In this document: piece after piece, positions 39,984 to 51,358 of the stretch
Layout: every line of letters begins with the position of its first letter
Position numbering within the stretch: position 1 is the first letter of the stretch
Source of the DNA: Phymatolithon calcareum
Lineage: Eukaryota > Rhodophyta > Florideophyceae > Hapalidiales
Reading direction: 5' to 3'
Length of the DNA: 64,000 nucleotides
NCBI GenBank assembly: GCA_977006965.1
Contig: OZ345352.1
Span: forward strand, 4,030,001 to 4,094,000
Notes under the pieces: model-generated
Told to the model about the DNA's origin: nothing
Seen by the model: only the letters and a program-made list of their open reading frames with translations
The model's database searches: none
Translations under genes and position numbers: made by a program

Positions 39984-42335
39984 ATGTTTGCTTCGACTTT
40001 TTCCACTCTTTTGCTACTCTTTGTCGCTACGTTCTTGAGATGCACGCCTGCCCTTAAAACCAATACGTCGTTCATCGCACAAGGCCTGACAGGCACATAC
40101 GTCTCTCTTCCCCTCGTGTCCGACACCACCAACCCAGCTTTCCTTCCGCCTTCGCAAGGAACATGTCCGACGATCATCAAGTTCACCGCATACGCATTCG
40201 AAAACCTTCTCCGCATTGCGCCCAATGGACTGACCGATCCCACCGGCAAGTGCCCCGCAGCCCAAGGCATTGAAAGGCCGAGCATTCCGCTGCGCAACAA
40301 TGTTCATTTTCGACCGGACTTCTTTTCATTTTTCAAATCTTTCCAAGCGCCACAACCCCGTTCGAAAATCCAATCTCTACATGCGTCAATTCCACACACC
40401 CTGATCCAATGCCCCAACGACGCCGCCCTTCCCTTCTCGTCCATCAACCTTGCGTCTGTCAAGGACTACGTCATTCCAATGCTGGTGTCAACATTGACCG
40501 AAATCGGTGTGCCTAAAGAGTTCATCCGCGACGTGTTCGGGGGCGTCGAAAATCGTGTCACAACTTTGCACCCATGGTACGAGAGAAATGGCGCCAAGAT
40601 CAAGAAGAATGTTGCAGCACTACTTTCAACCCTCAGCAATGGCTACTACATGCACCTGGACCGAGTTCACCAGCCTTCAACTTCGTTGCCCAACAAAGGC
40701 GCTATGTGCCCATTTCTTGGCGGTGCCCTATTACCGGCGGAGATTAAGCTTGATATGCAAAAGTTGGTCCATGAAGCAGTGCCAATGATAACGGAGATCG
40801 AACTTGCGCCGCTCCAGTTCTCTTCCGCCAACCATTTTCTAACCGATTTACATTGCAAAACCTCTGCGACCCGTCCCAGCATTAACAACATCAAACTCAA
40901 TTACGAGTTCCCGTTGAAGAAAGTGCGCGGTCCATACGGAAAAGGAGCACTACTTCCAGTTGATGTCGACAGTAGCGCATGCGCTTCAATGCACATGTAT
41001 CGATTCCTGGAGGCTGAGTCTGACATGCAACACTCTGATATTGGTCGCGCCTCTCGACTTTTGGCCAAACGAGTTGTGAACTTCCTTGTGGATAACGCTC
41101 CATCTCATGCATACAAGGATCCCGCCCTGCGACAATTCGCTGCTCAATTCCCTGCATTTGAACGCCGTCTGCGTGAAATGCGGTTCAAGTCGTCCTTATT
41201 CGTAGCACGTCTTAACATGTCCGCTTGTCCCAGTTTTGCCAGTGCTGATCCGATCGATATGATAGTTGCAAAGAAACCGTCTTCGTTCTTCTATTGCAAC
41301 GGATTCACAGACAAATCGATGGACGCTTCCCATCCGTGCTTCCAACACATGATGATGAAAAAGTGGGGACTTGCCACGAAGGATGACTTGGTGAAAGATC
41401 ATAATTCGAGCACTGTATTCTTGAGCGCAACTCGAAATACCAAGTCGTGCATATACGATTCATCTGAATCTACCGCATCCAAGTTTCGAAATGCATTCCT
41501 CGACCTTCTCCCGAGCCCAGAACCATCACCTGAAGAACTGCTCGAAGAGTCACCACAACCCTCATCCGCACCTACGTCTGTCGATGTGCCCGTTACCGTC
41601 CCGCTGCCACCGAAGCGCCAAAAGGCATGCTTCCCCTCTCATGCATGGGTGACCCTGCGGAACGGTCGAAAGGTGCAAATGCGTGATCTCAAGCTAGGGG
41701 ACGAAGTGGAAGTTACGCCGGAAGTGTTCAGCCCTGTCATTCTCTTCACGCACGCAAGTGACGCAATCGTGTCCGAAATGGTGTCCATAACCACATTGTC
41801 CGGGACCGTTTCCGCATCGAGAACGCATTTACTAAAAGTTCCTGATGGTCATCGCGCTGTCGGTCTCCTTCGAGTAGGCGATGTCGTGTGGGTGACGAAG
41901 AATGGCACACTGGCTCTGGAACGAATTCGCAGCATTCGTAGCGAGCACATGCGCGGTCTGTACAACCCGCACACAAAGAAGGGCACTATTCTCGTGGGCA
42001 GCGGAAGGGGAGCATCAGCCGTTCTCGCATCGTCTTACACCACAGCAGTGAACCCATTTGCGGCACACGCAGCCATCACGCCGTTGCGTTTGGCTCACTC
42101 CCTCTTCGGTCTCACTTTTCCCGAGATATCGCGTTTGTTTCCCGGTACCTCAGTTTCGAGCCGGAAGAGAGCGGACGGAATGGCACGCAAGATTTGTCAT
42201 GGGGGTATGGGGAATGTTCTGAAAACTTCGGCAGCATGTGCCATTCAACGTAAGAATGACGCCGGCCTAGTCAGTTTGAACTGCGGCGTCATGAAGTACT
42301 TTGTGAACATTGGGCAGCTTCTCTTTACGTCATAA
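39984..42335 (+). CDS. Secreted Hog/Hint-domain protein, alpha copy 3
   Basis: This is an intact 783-residue alpha copy, very close to alpha copy 1. One notable change is Leu to Trp six residues after the Hint Cys (CFPSHAWV), in the block that forms the active-site strand. Others are Gly to Ser in VDVDSSACAS, Lys to Asn in LSNGYYMHL and Ile to Val in VPVTVPLPP. Cys549 and His615 are kept. The gene is followed by the same spacer and LINE as in unit 1. Confidence 0.85.
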   Translation: MFASTFSTLLLLFVATFLRCTPALKTNTSFIAQGLTGTYVSLPLVSDTTNPAFLPPSQGTCPTIIKFTAYAFENLLRIAPNGLTDPTGKCPAAQGIERPSIPLRNNVHFRPDFFSFFKSFQAPQPRSKIQSLHASIPHTLIQCPNDAALPFSSINLASVKDYVIPMLVSTLTEIGVPKEFIRDVFGGVENRVTTLHPWYERNGAKIKKNVAALLSTLSNGYYMHLDRVHQPSTSLPNKGAMCPFLGGALLPAEIKLDMQKLVHEAVPMITEIELAPLQFSSANHFLTDLHCKTSATRPSINNIKLNYEFPLKKVRGPYGKGALLPVDVDSSACASMHMYRFLEAESDMQHSDIGRASRLLAKRVVNFLVDNAPSHAYKDPALRQFAAQFPAFERRLREMRFKSSLFVARLNMSACPSFASADPIDMIVAKKPSSFFYCNGFTDKSMDASHPCFQHMMMKKWGLATKDDLVKDHNSSTVFLSATRNTKSCIYDSSESTASKFRNAFLDLLPSPEPSPEELLEESPQPSSAPTSVDVPVTVPLPPKRQKACFPSHAWVTLRNGRKVQMRDLKLGDEVEVTPEVFSPVILFTHASDAIVSEMVSITTLSGTVSASRTHLLKVPDGHRAVGLLRVGDVVWVTKNGTLALERIRSIRSEHMRGLYNPHTKKGTILVGSGRGASAVLASSYTTAVNPFAAHAAITPLRLAHSLFGLTFPEISRLFPGTSVSSRKRADGMARKICHGGMGNVLKTSAACAIQRKNDAGLVSLNCGVMKYFVNIGQLLFTS

Positions 42336-43883
42336 TTACAGAGTCGTTCTGTATGTGAACATATGAAACCTAGCATTGTAACGTGGGCTTGTCAAAATCT
42401 GTACGTCGCAATCCGCAAGCTTGATTTAAATTAGAATCTATTAGACTTTACAAAGGTATTACGTCAGTCTCGAATGGAGCTCAGAATTTCCAATGGTCAA
42501 ATGGACAACTGTACAGTTGAGAGACTCGAACTAATAAAACTCTGTTTAGCAAACTATACGTTTTTACGGGAATTGAAGTTTTTCTCAAATCAATATTCGC
42601 TCTCGCAATTATTGTCGCCCAATAAAATCTCTAATCGTTCACCGCGCGGACTGTCAACATGGATTCGCAATACAGGCGGTACACGGGATATACGTTAAAA
42701 GCTGCCAGATTTGTACGAAGATTCGCGGTAAGGCTGTCGGGACCGGACTCTTCCGGGATCCTTCGGCAGCTCTCAAGTTTCCTCAAAACTAGACTTCCTA
42801 CCGCTCGGGGTTTCTAAAGCAGTTGCAGAATCGACAGTCTATTGGCTGGGAGATCGATGCGCTATCAGCAAATAGTCAACGAAAATTTTCTTCGAAATTT
42901 CTGAATTTATTTGAGACAGAAGAAGGAGAAGAAAGGTAGATTTTTTTAAAAGCTACCAACGCATCTGCAGACGCTATTTATTTGAGATACCTGGAAAGTT
43001 ACTTTTCTAAGAGTGACTATCCAGGTATCTCATGGCATCGATCGCAATAAAACCACTGCCAGCAACACTAGAATATACAGGAACAACTACAAACTGGATC
43101 AAGGGTGTTTGTTCATCTTCTCTCTGTTAGTGGTGAAAGACTGCAGCAATCGAGCAACATTTCGTCATGAACTGTTGGATTATTACCTATGTAGGTCTCT
43201 GTAGCATATGCAGATAGTTCAGCAGTGTTGGGATGACCGCTGGCTTTTATCTGGTTGATGGTGTAGCGCCACAGCGGTGATGTGCGGCCTACGTGGTCTG
43301 GAGTGCAGTGCAGATGCAGTGTCCCGTGGTGATGCGAAAAGCCACAACACCACAACAAACACTGAGTCGGTACCTTGGCAGAGCTTAGCAGTTCGCAGCT
43401 GATGTACACACAAATGCGTTCACACCCGCTGGGCGATGCCGGATGGGGGCTGTCAGCCCCTCGGCTTAGTGAAGATCTTGGTCACGCTCACGAGCGCGTG
43501 AGTGAGAGTAAACGGATTCGGGCGGTCAACCTCCGGCGCGGGCGCGAGCTCGCGCTTGGAGCCGGGGTGCTCATTCTTGCGGCGCAAGGCGGACGCCGGG
43601 AAAAGCAAGAACACGAAACGAGGTCAAAGGTTCAGCACAACACGGATGTCGCTTGGGTGCTACAAATGCAGAGAGACGAAAGAGGTGCGATCGTGATGAT
43701 CGAGCACGGAGGTTTGCACAATGCAACTTCCACGCGCGATGACCGAGCAGGAGGTTTAGACTTAGAGTGGATCGCGGCACCGGTCCTGCGGGGTGGTCGC
43801 GGTTGAAGGCGACGTCACCAGACAGCAAGACTTGCACACCGAAGTTCTCCGCCTGTTTACCTTGGCGGATACTGATTGTACCT
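42336..43883. other. Spacer downstream of alpha gene 3
   Basis: This equals 3192-4744 of unit 1 and includes the 59-bp LINE stub at 42917-42975. No gene is supported. Confidence 0.6.
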
Positions 43884-43896
43884 ATATACTATGTAG

Positions 43897-45446
43897 GGGG
43901 ATATATATTGATTTTATTTTAAAAGCTCCCAAAGCCTCAAGTTGAGTAACAGGGCAGCTTCTCGATGCTTTCGATACTCATCTCTCTACTCTCCTTCTAA
44001 TATCTCCTTAATTCGAATTTCTCTCCCTGTCAGGGCCCGAGTAAGTCTTTTGCATTCATATTCTGTTTCTTGGTCCATCTTCATAGTCCGCAGTATACGT
44101 TGCAACACGATAAGCTCCACCACAGCACCAGCCCCAAAGTATTTCGCCAGAATGGACTTTCTCCGCAAAGGAACTCTGTTGAAAATAACTCGCAGGCATC
44201 TCAACCGTGTGGTTCTGTCCCTCATATATAGCACTCCTGGTAGGTCGTTCGGTACGTCGATCGGGATTTTAACTGTCCGACCCTCTTCTTCCAACGACCA
44301 GACTTTGACTGTTGCTTGTAGGCGTCGCTTTTTTGACACCATACCTTCTTCCGCTTGTTTCAGATCTTCTTTAAGGTATTCCTCTTCCCCCAGATACCCA
44401 ATGTCCTTTGATACTTCTTCCAGGTCATCTTCTCTTCCCTGGTATTCTTCTGAAAGCTCCAGGAACTTCCTCCGTCTTACCAAGCTTAAGGCGAACCTGT
44501 CAGCCTGATGCATTCTCCTCATCTGTGGACTGGCGAGACGGCAGAGCACGCGCATCCTCTCCCTTCGATACTCGGCATATTTTCCGAAAACGTATCTGTA
44601 GAAAAGACCTTCTGCTGCTTCAATTGCCGATAGTAGTCGTTTCGTGATCGGTGTCAGGTGGATGGCATACTCCCATTTGGGGAGAATCAACGACTTGAAA
44701 ATCCTGATACACGTGGTTGGTTGGAGTCCTCTGACGTTCAGGCCAATTTGTCGGAGTTTGTGTATGCATCCCACCGCATTCCGAACTCTTGAGATTGCTG
44801 TATCGTCGGTGACTCCATTGTTGTTCAAACTGATCCCCAGATAGGACAGTCTCCAGGCCTGGTGCAGCTCTTTTCCTGCAAGGAAGAATTTCTTCTTTGG
44901 GAGTCCTTTGTACTTAAGGACCTCGCTCTTTCCTGGCTTCGTGTTCCATTTCATGGAGTTCTCGGCTCCCCACTTCGTAGCTATGTCCAATAGTTTTTGC
45001 AATCCTTTCGCATTCTTTGCCTGAAGAAGAACGTCGTCCGCAAATAGCTGCGCTGGATGGTCAGACACTATTCTTGTTACTTGGGCGGCGGCTTCGGCGA
45101 ACGTATCCATGAATATGTTATATAGGCACGGACTCAGCGGGGAGCCCTGCGGAACACCTCGGTCGATTGTGAACCATGTTTTCGTTTCATCTCCTGCAGA
45201 GGTAATCCACGACGGTTTCATCAGGTAAGATACCATCTTTGTTATGTGCACCGGCAACTTCTTCTTCAGTCGCTCGAGGAGGATATCCCTTGGGACGCTG
45301 TCATACGCTGCTGACAAGTCAAGTACAGCAACGAATGGGTGACCATTTTGCATTGTATTCTTTGCTCGAAGTATGGCCAAATATGTGCTCTTGTCTCTTT
45401 GAAAACTCAGTTGTGCTCTGTTAAACCGGTAGTGATCCCTTATGTA
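43897..45446 (-). mobile_element. 5'-truncated LINE (unit 3 copy)
   Basis: The insertion is identical in position to the unit 1 LINE, with the same 13-bp duplication (43884-43896 and 45447-45459). It was copied with the unit and did not insert independently. Confidence 0.92.
43986..45445 (-). CDS. LINE reverse transcriptase, C-terminal part (unit 3)
   Basis: The frame is open from the truncated 5' end to a stop at 43986. The protein is nearly the same as that of 4847-6306, including AAYDSVPR, GVPQGSPLSPCLYNIF and FADDVLL. A visible difference is KEDLKQAEEG for KEALKQAEEG. It has no start codon or endonuclease. Preservation of the frame in both copies reflects the recent duplication and not selection. 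Confidence 0.9.
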
Positions 45447-45459
45447 ATATACTATGTAG

Positions 45460-45985
45460 CGAAGCGAAGATGAGCCAGTCTGCCGCTGATTGGTCGCTGA
45501 AGCGAATGCTTAGGGATGATGATTACAGATGAAGGCACTTCGGCAGGGGAACTGACTAATACGTTGGGCTGGATTTTCCGCGGACGGTCTGATGATAGTG
45601 AACGAATTGTAATTACAACAGATGTTAAATTTATTTCTCTTAGCGATGGTCACATAGTCGGGAACGTAGTGGTTGGCGGCGTTTGCTGCGACGAAGTGTT
45701 TACTTTTTCACGTGAAGTTTGAAAAGATGTGGATGAGAGCTACAGAAGTGGGTTTCTGGCGGCCGCGATATCACAGCATCAGTGGTATAATGCGATATCA
45801 GTGATATCATATGACAAAGTACTGGAGACGATAGTCCACGCCACCTGTCTGTATTTTACAGAGCTACAGTATTCGAATTTCAACGAGCAGAGGACTCGAA
45901 GAATGGGGACTCAGAGAGAAGAAGGTAGTAAAGGAAATGATTGCGCCACAGTATTGTATGATGCTGTACCCTGGAAAGAAAGTTT
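45460..45985. other. Spacer, unit 3
   Basis: This equals 6321-6825 of unit 1. No gene is supported. Confidence 0.6.
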
Positions 45986-46525
45986 GGGGCGCAATGAGGC
46001 TCGTTCCTCTTCGGCGCATGCATCTTGGCGCCGTCCCGACGACGGTGCATGGAAGCTGGGGCCGACGCTGCTGTCCCAATCGGTGGCACGCAAGAAGGGG
46101 TGGATCTCGAGCACTCAATTGTACGCAGAAGTGGGAGGACGCGCGAAAGTGCGCGGCGTTGGGGAAGGTGTGCACCCGCACCCATTGTACTCGCTTTTTC
46201 GAGCGTCCGCGATTTATGCGGCTTTGTTTTCGCGCAATTTGTTTGTTCGACATAGTCTTTACCGCCATAAGAAGAGCTGGGCGTCGAGTCGCTTTCTGTT
46301 GTTGAAGTGTAGTTCCTGCACAATGTGCGTGGCAAGGGTAGGGAGTTGGTGGAATAGGCACTGTTTCGATCACGGAGAAAATTTGTTCTATTGCACACTG
46401 TGAAGCGGAATGGGGCGTGGCTTCTCTAATGGGCCAATTGATAAGCATATTATGTTGACGAGAGTAAGATTCCCCGGAGCACCCAATATTTTTAGGATTT
46501 TCCCAATGACTTCAAAGTTCTGTGT
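45986..46525 (+). repeat. Left inverted repeat of the beta cassette, unit 3
   Basis: This is the counterpart of 6826-7372, with a short deletion near 46117. It pairs with 49623-50158. Confidence 0.8.
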
Positions 46526-46634
46526 AGTCCCCAACTCGCTGCTCAAAGTCCATATATTTATTTCAAGCTCGCATTTGACAAATCGAGGTTACAATGCTAG
46601 GTTTCATCTGTTCACATACAGAACGACTCTGAAA

Positions 46635-48986
46635 TTAAGACGTGAAGAGAAGTTGTCCAATGTGCACGAAGTTCTTCATGACTCCGCAGTTCAAACTTGC
46701 ACGGCCAGCAGCATTCTCACGTTGCACGGTCCATCCTGCAGATGTTTTCAGAATATTCCCCATTCCCCCATGACAAATCTTGCGTGCCATTCCGTCCGCT
46801 CTCTTCCGGCTCGAAACTGAGGTGCCAGGAAACAAACGCGATATCTCGGGAAAAGTGACACCGAAGAGGGAGTGAGCCAAACGCAACGGCGTGATGGCTG
46901 CATGTGCCGCAAATGGGTTCACTGCTGTGGTGTAAGACGATGCGAGAACGGCTGATGCTCCCCTTCCGTTGCTCACGAGAATACTGCCCTTCTTTGTGTG
47001 CGGGTTGTACAGACCGCGCATGTGCTCGCGACGAATGCTGCGAATTGGTTCTAGAACCAGTGTGTCATTCTTCGTCACCCACACGACATCGCCCACTCGA
47101 AGCACACCGACAGCGCGATGACCATCAGGAACTTTTAGTAGATGCGTTCTCGAGGCGGAAACAGTTCCGGACAATGTGGTTATGGACACCATTTTGGACA
47201 CGATTGCGTCACTTGCGTGCGTGAAGAGAATGACAGGGCTGAATACTGCCGGCGAAACTTCCACTTCGTCCCCTAGCTTGAGATTACGCATTTGCACCTT
47301 TCGACCATTCCGCAGGGTCACCAATGCATGAGAGGGGAAGCATGCCTTTTGGCGCTTCGACGGCAGCGGGATGGTAACGGGCACACCGACAGACGTAGGT
47401 GCGGATGAGGGTTGTGGTGACGCTTCGAGCAGTTCTTCAGGTGATGGTTCTGGGCTGGGGAGAAGGTCGAGGAATGCATTTCGAAACTTGGATGCGGCAG
47501 ATCCAGACGAATCGTATATGCAAGACTTAGTGTTTCGAGTTGCGCTCAAGAATACAGTGCTCGAATTACGATCTTTCACCAAGTCGTCCTTCGTGGCAAG
47601 TCCCCACTTTTTCATCATCATGTGTTGGAAGCACGGATGGGAAGCGTCCATCGATTTGTCTGTGAATCCGTTGCAAAAGAAGAACGAAGACGGTTTCTTT
47701 GAAACTATCAGATCGATCGGATCAGCACTGGCAAAACCGGGACAGTCGGACATGTTGAGACGTGCTACGAATAAGGACGACTTGAAGCGCTTTTCACGCA
47801 GACGGCGTTCAAATTCCGGGAATTGAGCAGCGAAGCGTCGCAGGGCGGGATCCTTGTATGCATGAGATGGAGCGTTATCCACAAGGAAGTTCACAACTCG
47901 TTTGGCCAAAATTCGGGAGGCGCGACCAATATCAGAGTGTTGCATGTCAGACTCAGCCTCCAGGAATCGATACATGTGCATTGAAGCGCATGCGCTACCG
48001 TCGACATCAACTGGAAGCAGTGCTCCTTTACCGTATGGGCCGGGCACTATTTTGAACGGGAACTCGTAATTGAGTTTGATGATGCTTATCCTGGGACGGG
48101 TCGCAGAGGTTTTGCAGTGTAAATCGGTGAGAAAATGCTCTGCGGAAGAGAATCGGAGCGGCGCAAGCTCGATCTCAGTTATCATAGGCACTGCTTCACG
48201 GACCAACTTTTGCATATCAAGCTTAATCTCCGCCGGTAATAGGGCACCACCAAGAAACGGGCACATGGCACCATTGCTGGGCAACGAAGTTGAAGGTTGG
48301 TGAACTCGTTCCAGGTGCATGTAGTAGCCTTTGCTGAGGTTTGAAAGTAGTGCTGCAACATGCTTCCTGATCTTGGCGCCATTTCTCTTGTACCATGGAT
48401 TCAAAGTTGTGACACGATTTTCGACGCCCCCGAACACGTCGCGGATGAACTCTTTGGGCACACCGATTTCGGTCAATGTTGACACAAGCATTGGAATGAC
48501 GTAGTCCTTGACAGACGCAAGGTTGACGGACGAGAAGGGAAGGCCAACGTCGTTGGGGCATTGGATGAGGGTGTGTGGAATTGACGCATGTAGAGATTGG
48601 ACCTTCGAGCGGGGTTGTGGCGTTTGGAAATCTTTGAAAAATGAAAAGCGGGCCGGTCGAACATGGACTTTGTTGCGTAGCGGAATGCTCGGTCTTTCAA
48701 TGCCTTGGGCTGCGGGGCATGTGCCGGTGGGATCGGTCAGTCCATTGGGCGCAACGCGGAGAAGGTTTTCAAATGCGTATGCGGTGAACTTGATGATCGT
48801 CGGACATGTTCCTTGCGAAGGTGGAAGGAAAGCCGGGTTGGTGGTGTCGGGCACGAGGGGAAGAGAGACGTATGTGCCCGTCAGGCCTTGTGCGATGAAC
48901 GACGTATTGGTTTTAAGGGCAGGCGTGCATCTCAAGAACGTAGCGACAAAGAGTAGCAAAAGAGTGGAAAAAGTCGAAGCAAACAT
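46635..48986 (-). CDS. Secreted Hog/Hint-domain protein, beta copy 3
   Basis: This is an intact 783-residue beta copy with ATG at 48986. Cys549 and the Hint blocks are kept. Changes specific to it include LLSNLSKGYYMHLERVHQ, REKRFKSSLF, NMSDCPGFAS (Ala to Asp) and DPIDLIVSKKPSSFFFCN in the N-terminal domain, and SLFGVTFPE in the tail. It is tail to tail with alpha copy 3 and enclosed by the unit 3 inverted repeats. Confidence 0.85.
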   Translation of the reverse strand: MFASTFSTLLLLFVATFLRCTPALKTNTSFIAQGLTGTYVSLPLVPDTTNPAFLPPSQGTCPTIIKFTAYAFENLLRVAPNGLTDPTGTCPAAQGIERPSIPLRNKVHVRPARFSFFKDFQTPQPRSKVQSLHASIPHTLIQCPNDVGLPFSSVNLASVKDYVIPMLVSTLTEIGVPKEFIRDVFGGVENRVTTLNPWYKRNGAKIRKHVAALLSNLSKGYYMHLERVHQPSTSLPSNGAMCPFLGGALLPAEIKLDMQKLVREAVPMITEIELAPLRFSSAEHFLTDLHCKTSATRPRISIIKLNYEFPFKIVPGPYGKGALLPVDVDGSACASMHMYRFLEAESDMQHSDIGRASRILAKRVVNFLVDNAPSHAYKDPALRRFAAQFPEFERRLREKRFKSSLFVARLNMSDCPGFASADPIDLIVSKKPSSFFFCNGFTDKSMDASHPCFQHMMMKKWGLATKDDLVKDRNSSTVFLSATRNTKSCIYDSSGSAASKFRNAFLDLLPSPEPSPEELLEASPQPSSAPTSVGVPVTIPLPSKRQKACFPSHALVTLRNGRKVQMRNLKLGDEVEVSPAVFSPVILFTHASDAIVSKMVSITTLSGTVSASRTHLLKVPDGHRAVGVLRVGDVVWVTKNDTLVLEPIRSIRREHMRGLYNPHTKKGSILVSNGRGASAVLASSYTTAVNPFAAHAAITPLRLAHSLFGVTFPEISRLFPGTSVSSRKRADGMARKICHGGMGNILKTSAGWTVQRENAAGRASLNCGVMKNFVHIGQLLFTS

Positions 48987-49548
48987 ACTGCTCGCTTTGA
49001 CTGTTGCACGAAATGAGTTGTAATATGCTGGCGTACTTGTTGTGACGTCGACGTGAGTTGGCTTGTTGATGAGGAGCGGGCTGAAGTTTCGTGTCCATTA
49101 TATAAGGTAGGGAGACAGTGGGGACAGGGGGAGAGGGAATGTTCCACACGGTGGGTTGGCGGGATCCGTTGGCGCGGCGGTGTTTCCCAATGTGGTACAC
49201 AAGTTGCCTGGCGCGACGAACACGGAGAGATAGGGTGGGTGAAAGTGTGACGAGAGCCCTTGATTTCGACTTTCTCGTGAAACGTGCATTGAGAGGCGCG
49301 CAGAATCATTTGACAAAATTTGAATGGAACACGTCGTTACCTCTTTGTTTCCGAAAGAGGGACGTAGAAGCGAATAGAGGAGGCCCTTGCTTAAGTTGTG
49401 ATTCTTGAAGAAATGCAGACTGCAGTGCTCCGAATGGGGACCCTCTTCTGGGGTGCAGACTTCGTTCTTTAATTCTCTGTTGCACACAAAAAAAGATTGT
49501 CCTGTTGCATTTCTGCACTCCACATGCAGAGTTAACGGATAAAGCATT
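48987..49548 (-). promoter_or_regulatory. Upstream region of beta gene 3, with TATA box
   Basis: TATATA lies at 49099-49104, with the same surroundings as 9834-10396. Confidence 0.6.
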
Positions 49549-49622
49549 GATATGCAAAAGTTGCTCCGTGAAGCAGTGCCAATGATAACTGAGATCGAAC
49601 TTGCGCCGCTCCAATTCTCTTC
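49549..49622 (+). pseudogene. Short Hint-gene fragment f5
   Basis: About 24 codons equal to residues 258-281 start at the ATG at 49552. It is the counterpart of f1 and f3. Confidence 0.75.
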
Positions 49623-50158
49623 ACAGAACGTTGAAGACATTGGGAAAATCCCGAAATTACCGGGTGCTCCGGGGGATCTTCCTCTCATCAACATAATATG
49701 CTTTTCAATTGGCCCATTAGAGAAGCCACGCCCAATCCCGCGTCGCAGTGCACAGTACAAGAACAAATTTTCTCAGTGATCGAAACAGTTCCACCAACAC
49801 CCTCGCCACGCACGTTGTGCAGGAACTGCACTTCAACAGCAGAAAGAACTCGACGCGCAGGTCTTCTTAGGGCGGTCAAGACTGTGCCGAACAAACAAAC
49901 TGCGCGAAATACAAGGCTGTATTAATCGCGGACGCTCGAAAAAGCGAGTACAATGGGTGCGGGTGCACACCTCCCCCAACGCCGCGCACTTCCGCGCGTC
50001 CTCCCACATCTGCGTACCATTCTTGCGTGAGTGTAGAGATCCACCCCGTCTTGCGTGCCACCGATTGGGACAGCAGCGTCGGCCCCAGCTTCCATACACA
50101 GTCGTCGGGACGGCGCCAAGATGCATGCTCCGAAGAGGAACGAGCCTCATTGCGCCCC
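49623..50158 (-). repeat. Right inverted repeat of the beta cassette, unit 3
   Basis: This is the inverted partner of 45986-46525 and ends cctcattgcgcccc. Confidence 0.8.
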
Positions 50159-51272
50159 CTTGTGACCTTGGCACGCCTGCGAGGCAGCCTCGCTTGCCGA
50201 ACGATACTCGCCATAAATTCCGCCGTGGTGGGTGACGGGAAACGGGTCGGCCGCGCGGACGGTACTAATTGATTTTGCCCGTTTCACATTTGCCCTTCAC
50301 GACCACTCGAAACGGCTGCATTTGCCCGACGCAGAATTCACAGTGGGCGGCAAACGCCGCACGGGTGCAGGATTCGCGAGGCGAATTGCACTCATGGTGC
50401 AAGCGACGACGGGGCGTAGGCGATGCGTGTCGCGGGAGAACGGGAGGGTCGATCGGAATTCATGGGTTCGTTGCACAGGTCGAAGCATCTCGCTGACATC
50501 GTATGACGATGAATTGCGCAACGAAAAATACTCTCGAAGTCTCGAGCAACGGAAGAAGAAATCATACGAAGTTCTACGCAATCAGTTATAGTTGCAACTG
50601 TCCGCCCGTCCGTCCGCCCGCCCGTCCTTCGCAGCACTGTCGACCTTGTCGCCCGCATTATCTATACCAGCGCCTTACCAGGAACGCAAATGCGACGAAG
50701 AGAAGACGGAAAATAGCGAACGACGTTCAGAGGCATTTGCAACAAGGTCTAATATAGCGCTGCACGGGAAGACGACGGTAATCTTTCGCCGAAATGAACG
50801 CATCAAACCATAGAGAAATCGCTATTGCAGTGAGTCAAATGAATGGCACGCTTGGAGGCGTAGAACGAGGATGGTATGTAGGCCGTGCACCACTACGCGG
50901 AGAAGAAAATGATCATTTCGACAGCAGGATTCTGATGAAGATTGTCCGCCGTCAGATCGTTCGCAATGGAGGATCCGCTGAGAATGAATGCGAGAAGCAA
51001 GAGACAGTGACGGATTTATCAACGCCTCATTTTTCTATGCACACGAGATGCAGGTGCGACGCGCAGTTGCCGTGGCGGGGACGATTCTCCGTTCGCGATG
51101 CACTCGGGCTTTAGGGCGCGCACAATGAGAATCTCGGGCATGATCCGCAAAACGCGAAAACCTCACCACAAACCGCTTGTGCACCTGAACACAGAGATGT
51201 CGTCCGGTTCTCTTGGCGGACGATTGACAGCGCCGGCCATACTGTGATGCTGTACAGTACACTGTACAGTAA
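50159..51272. other. End of the array and unique spacer
   Basis: Sequence up to 50566 belongs to unit 3. From 50567 it is unique, with a pyrimidine-rich ccgcccgtccgtccgcc run at about 50601-50633. A 106-codon open frame starts at 50794 (ATG) but matches nothing I recognise and has no supporting context. Confidence 0.5.
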
Positions 51273-51358
51273 GGCTCGGTCTATACCGCTTGTGCCCATG
51301 CCCGTGCCCGAATTTTAGGGCATATTATTGGTAGAACGGTACTGTAATTTCTCATTCG

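Larger units (their letters stand above)
39145..50566. repeat. Tandem array unit 3 (direct repeat, incomplete)
   Basis: This unit follows unit 1 at an offset of 39139-39153 through alpha gene 39984-42335, the LINE and beta gene 46635-48986. Similarity ends near 50566, right after gaagaagaaatcata. In units 1 and 2 the same point is the junction with the LINE RT fragment. The unit therefore lacks the RT fragment and the folded truncated Hint copies. The array ends here. Confidence 0.92.

Noticed and set aside
50794-51114. 106-codon + frame with ATG in the unique spacer
   Set aside because: No motif, no conserved copy and no regulatory context; could be chance.
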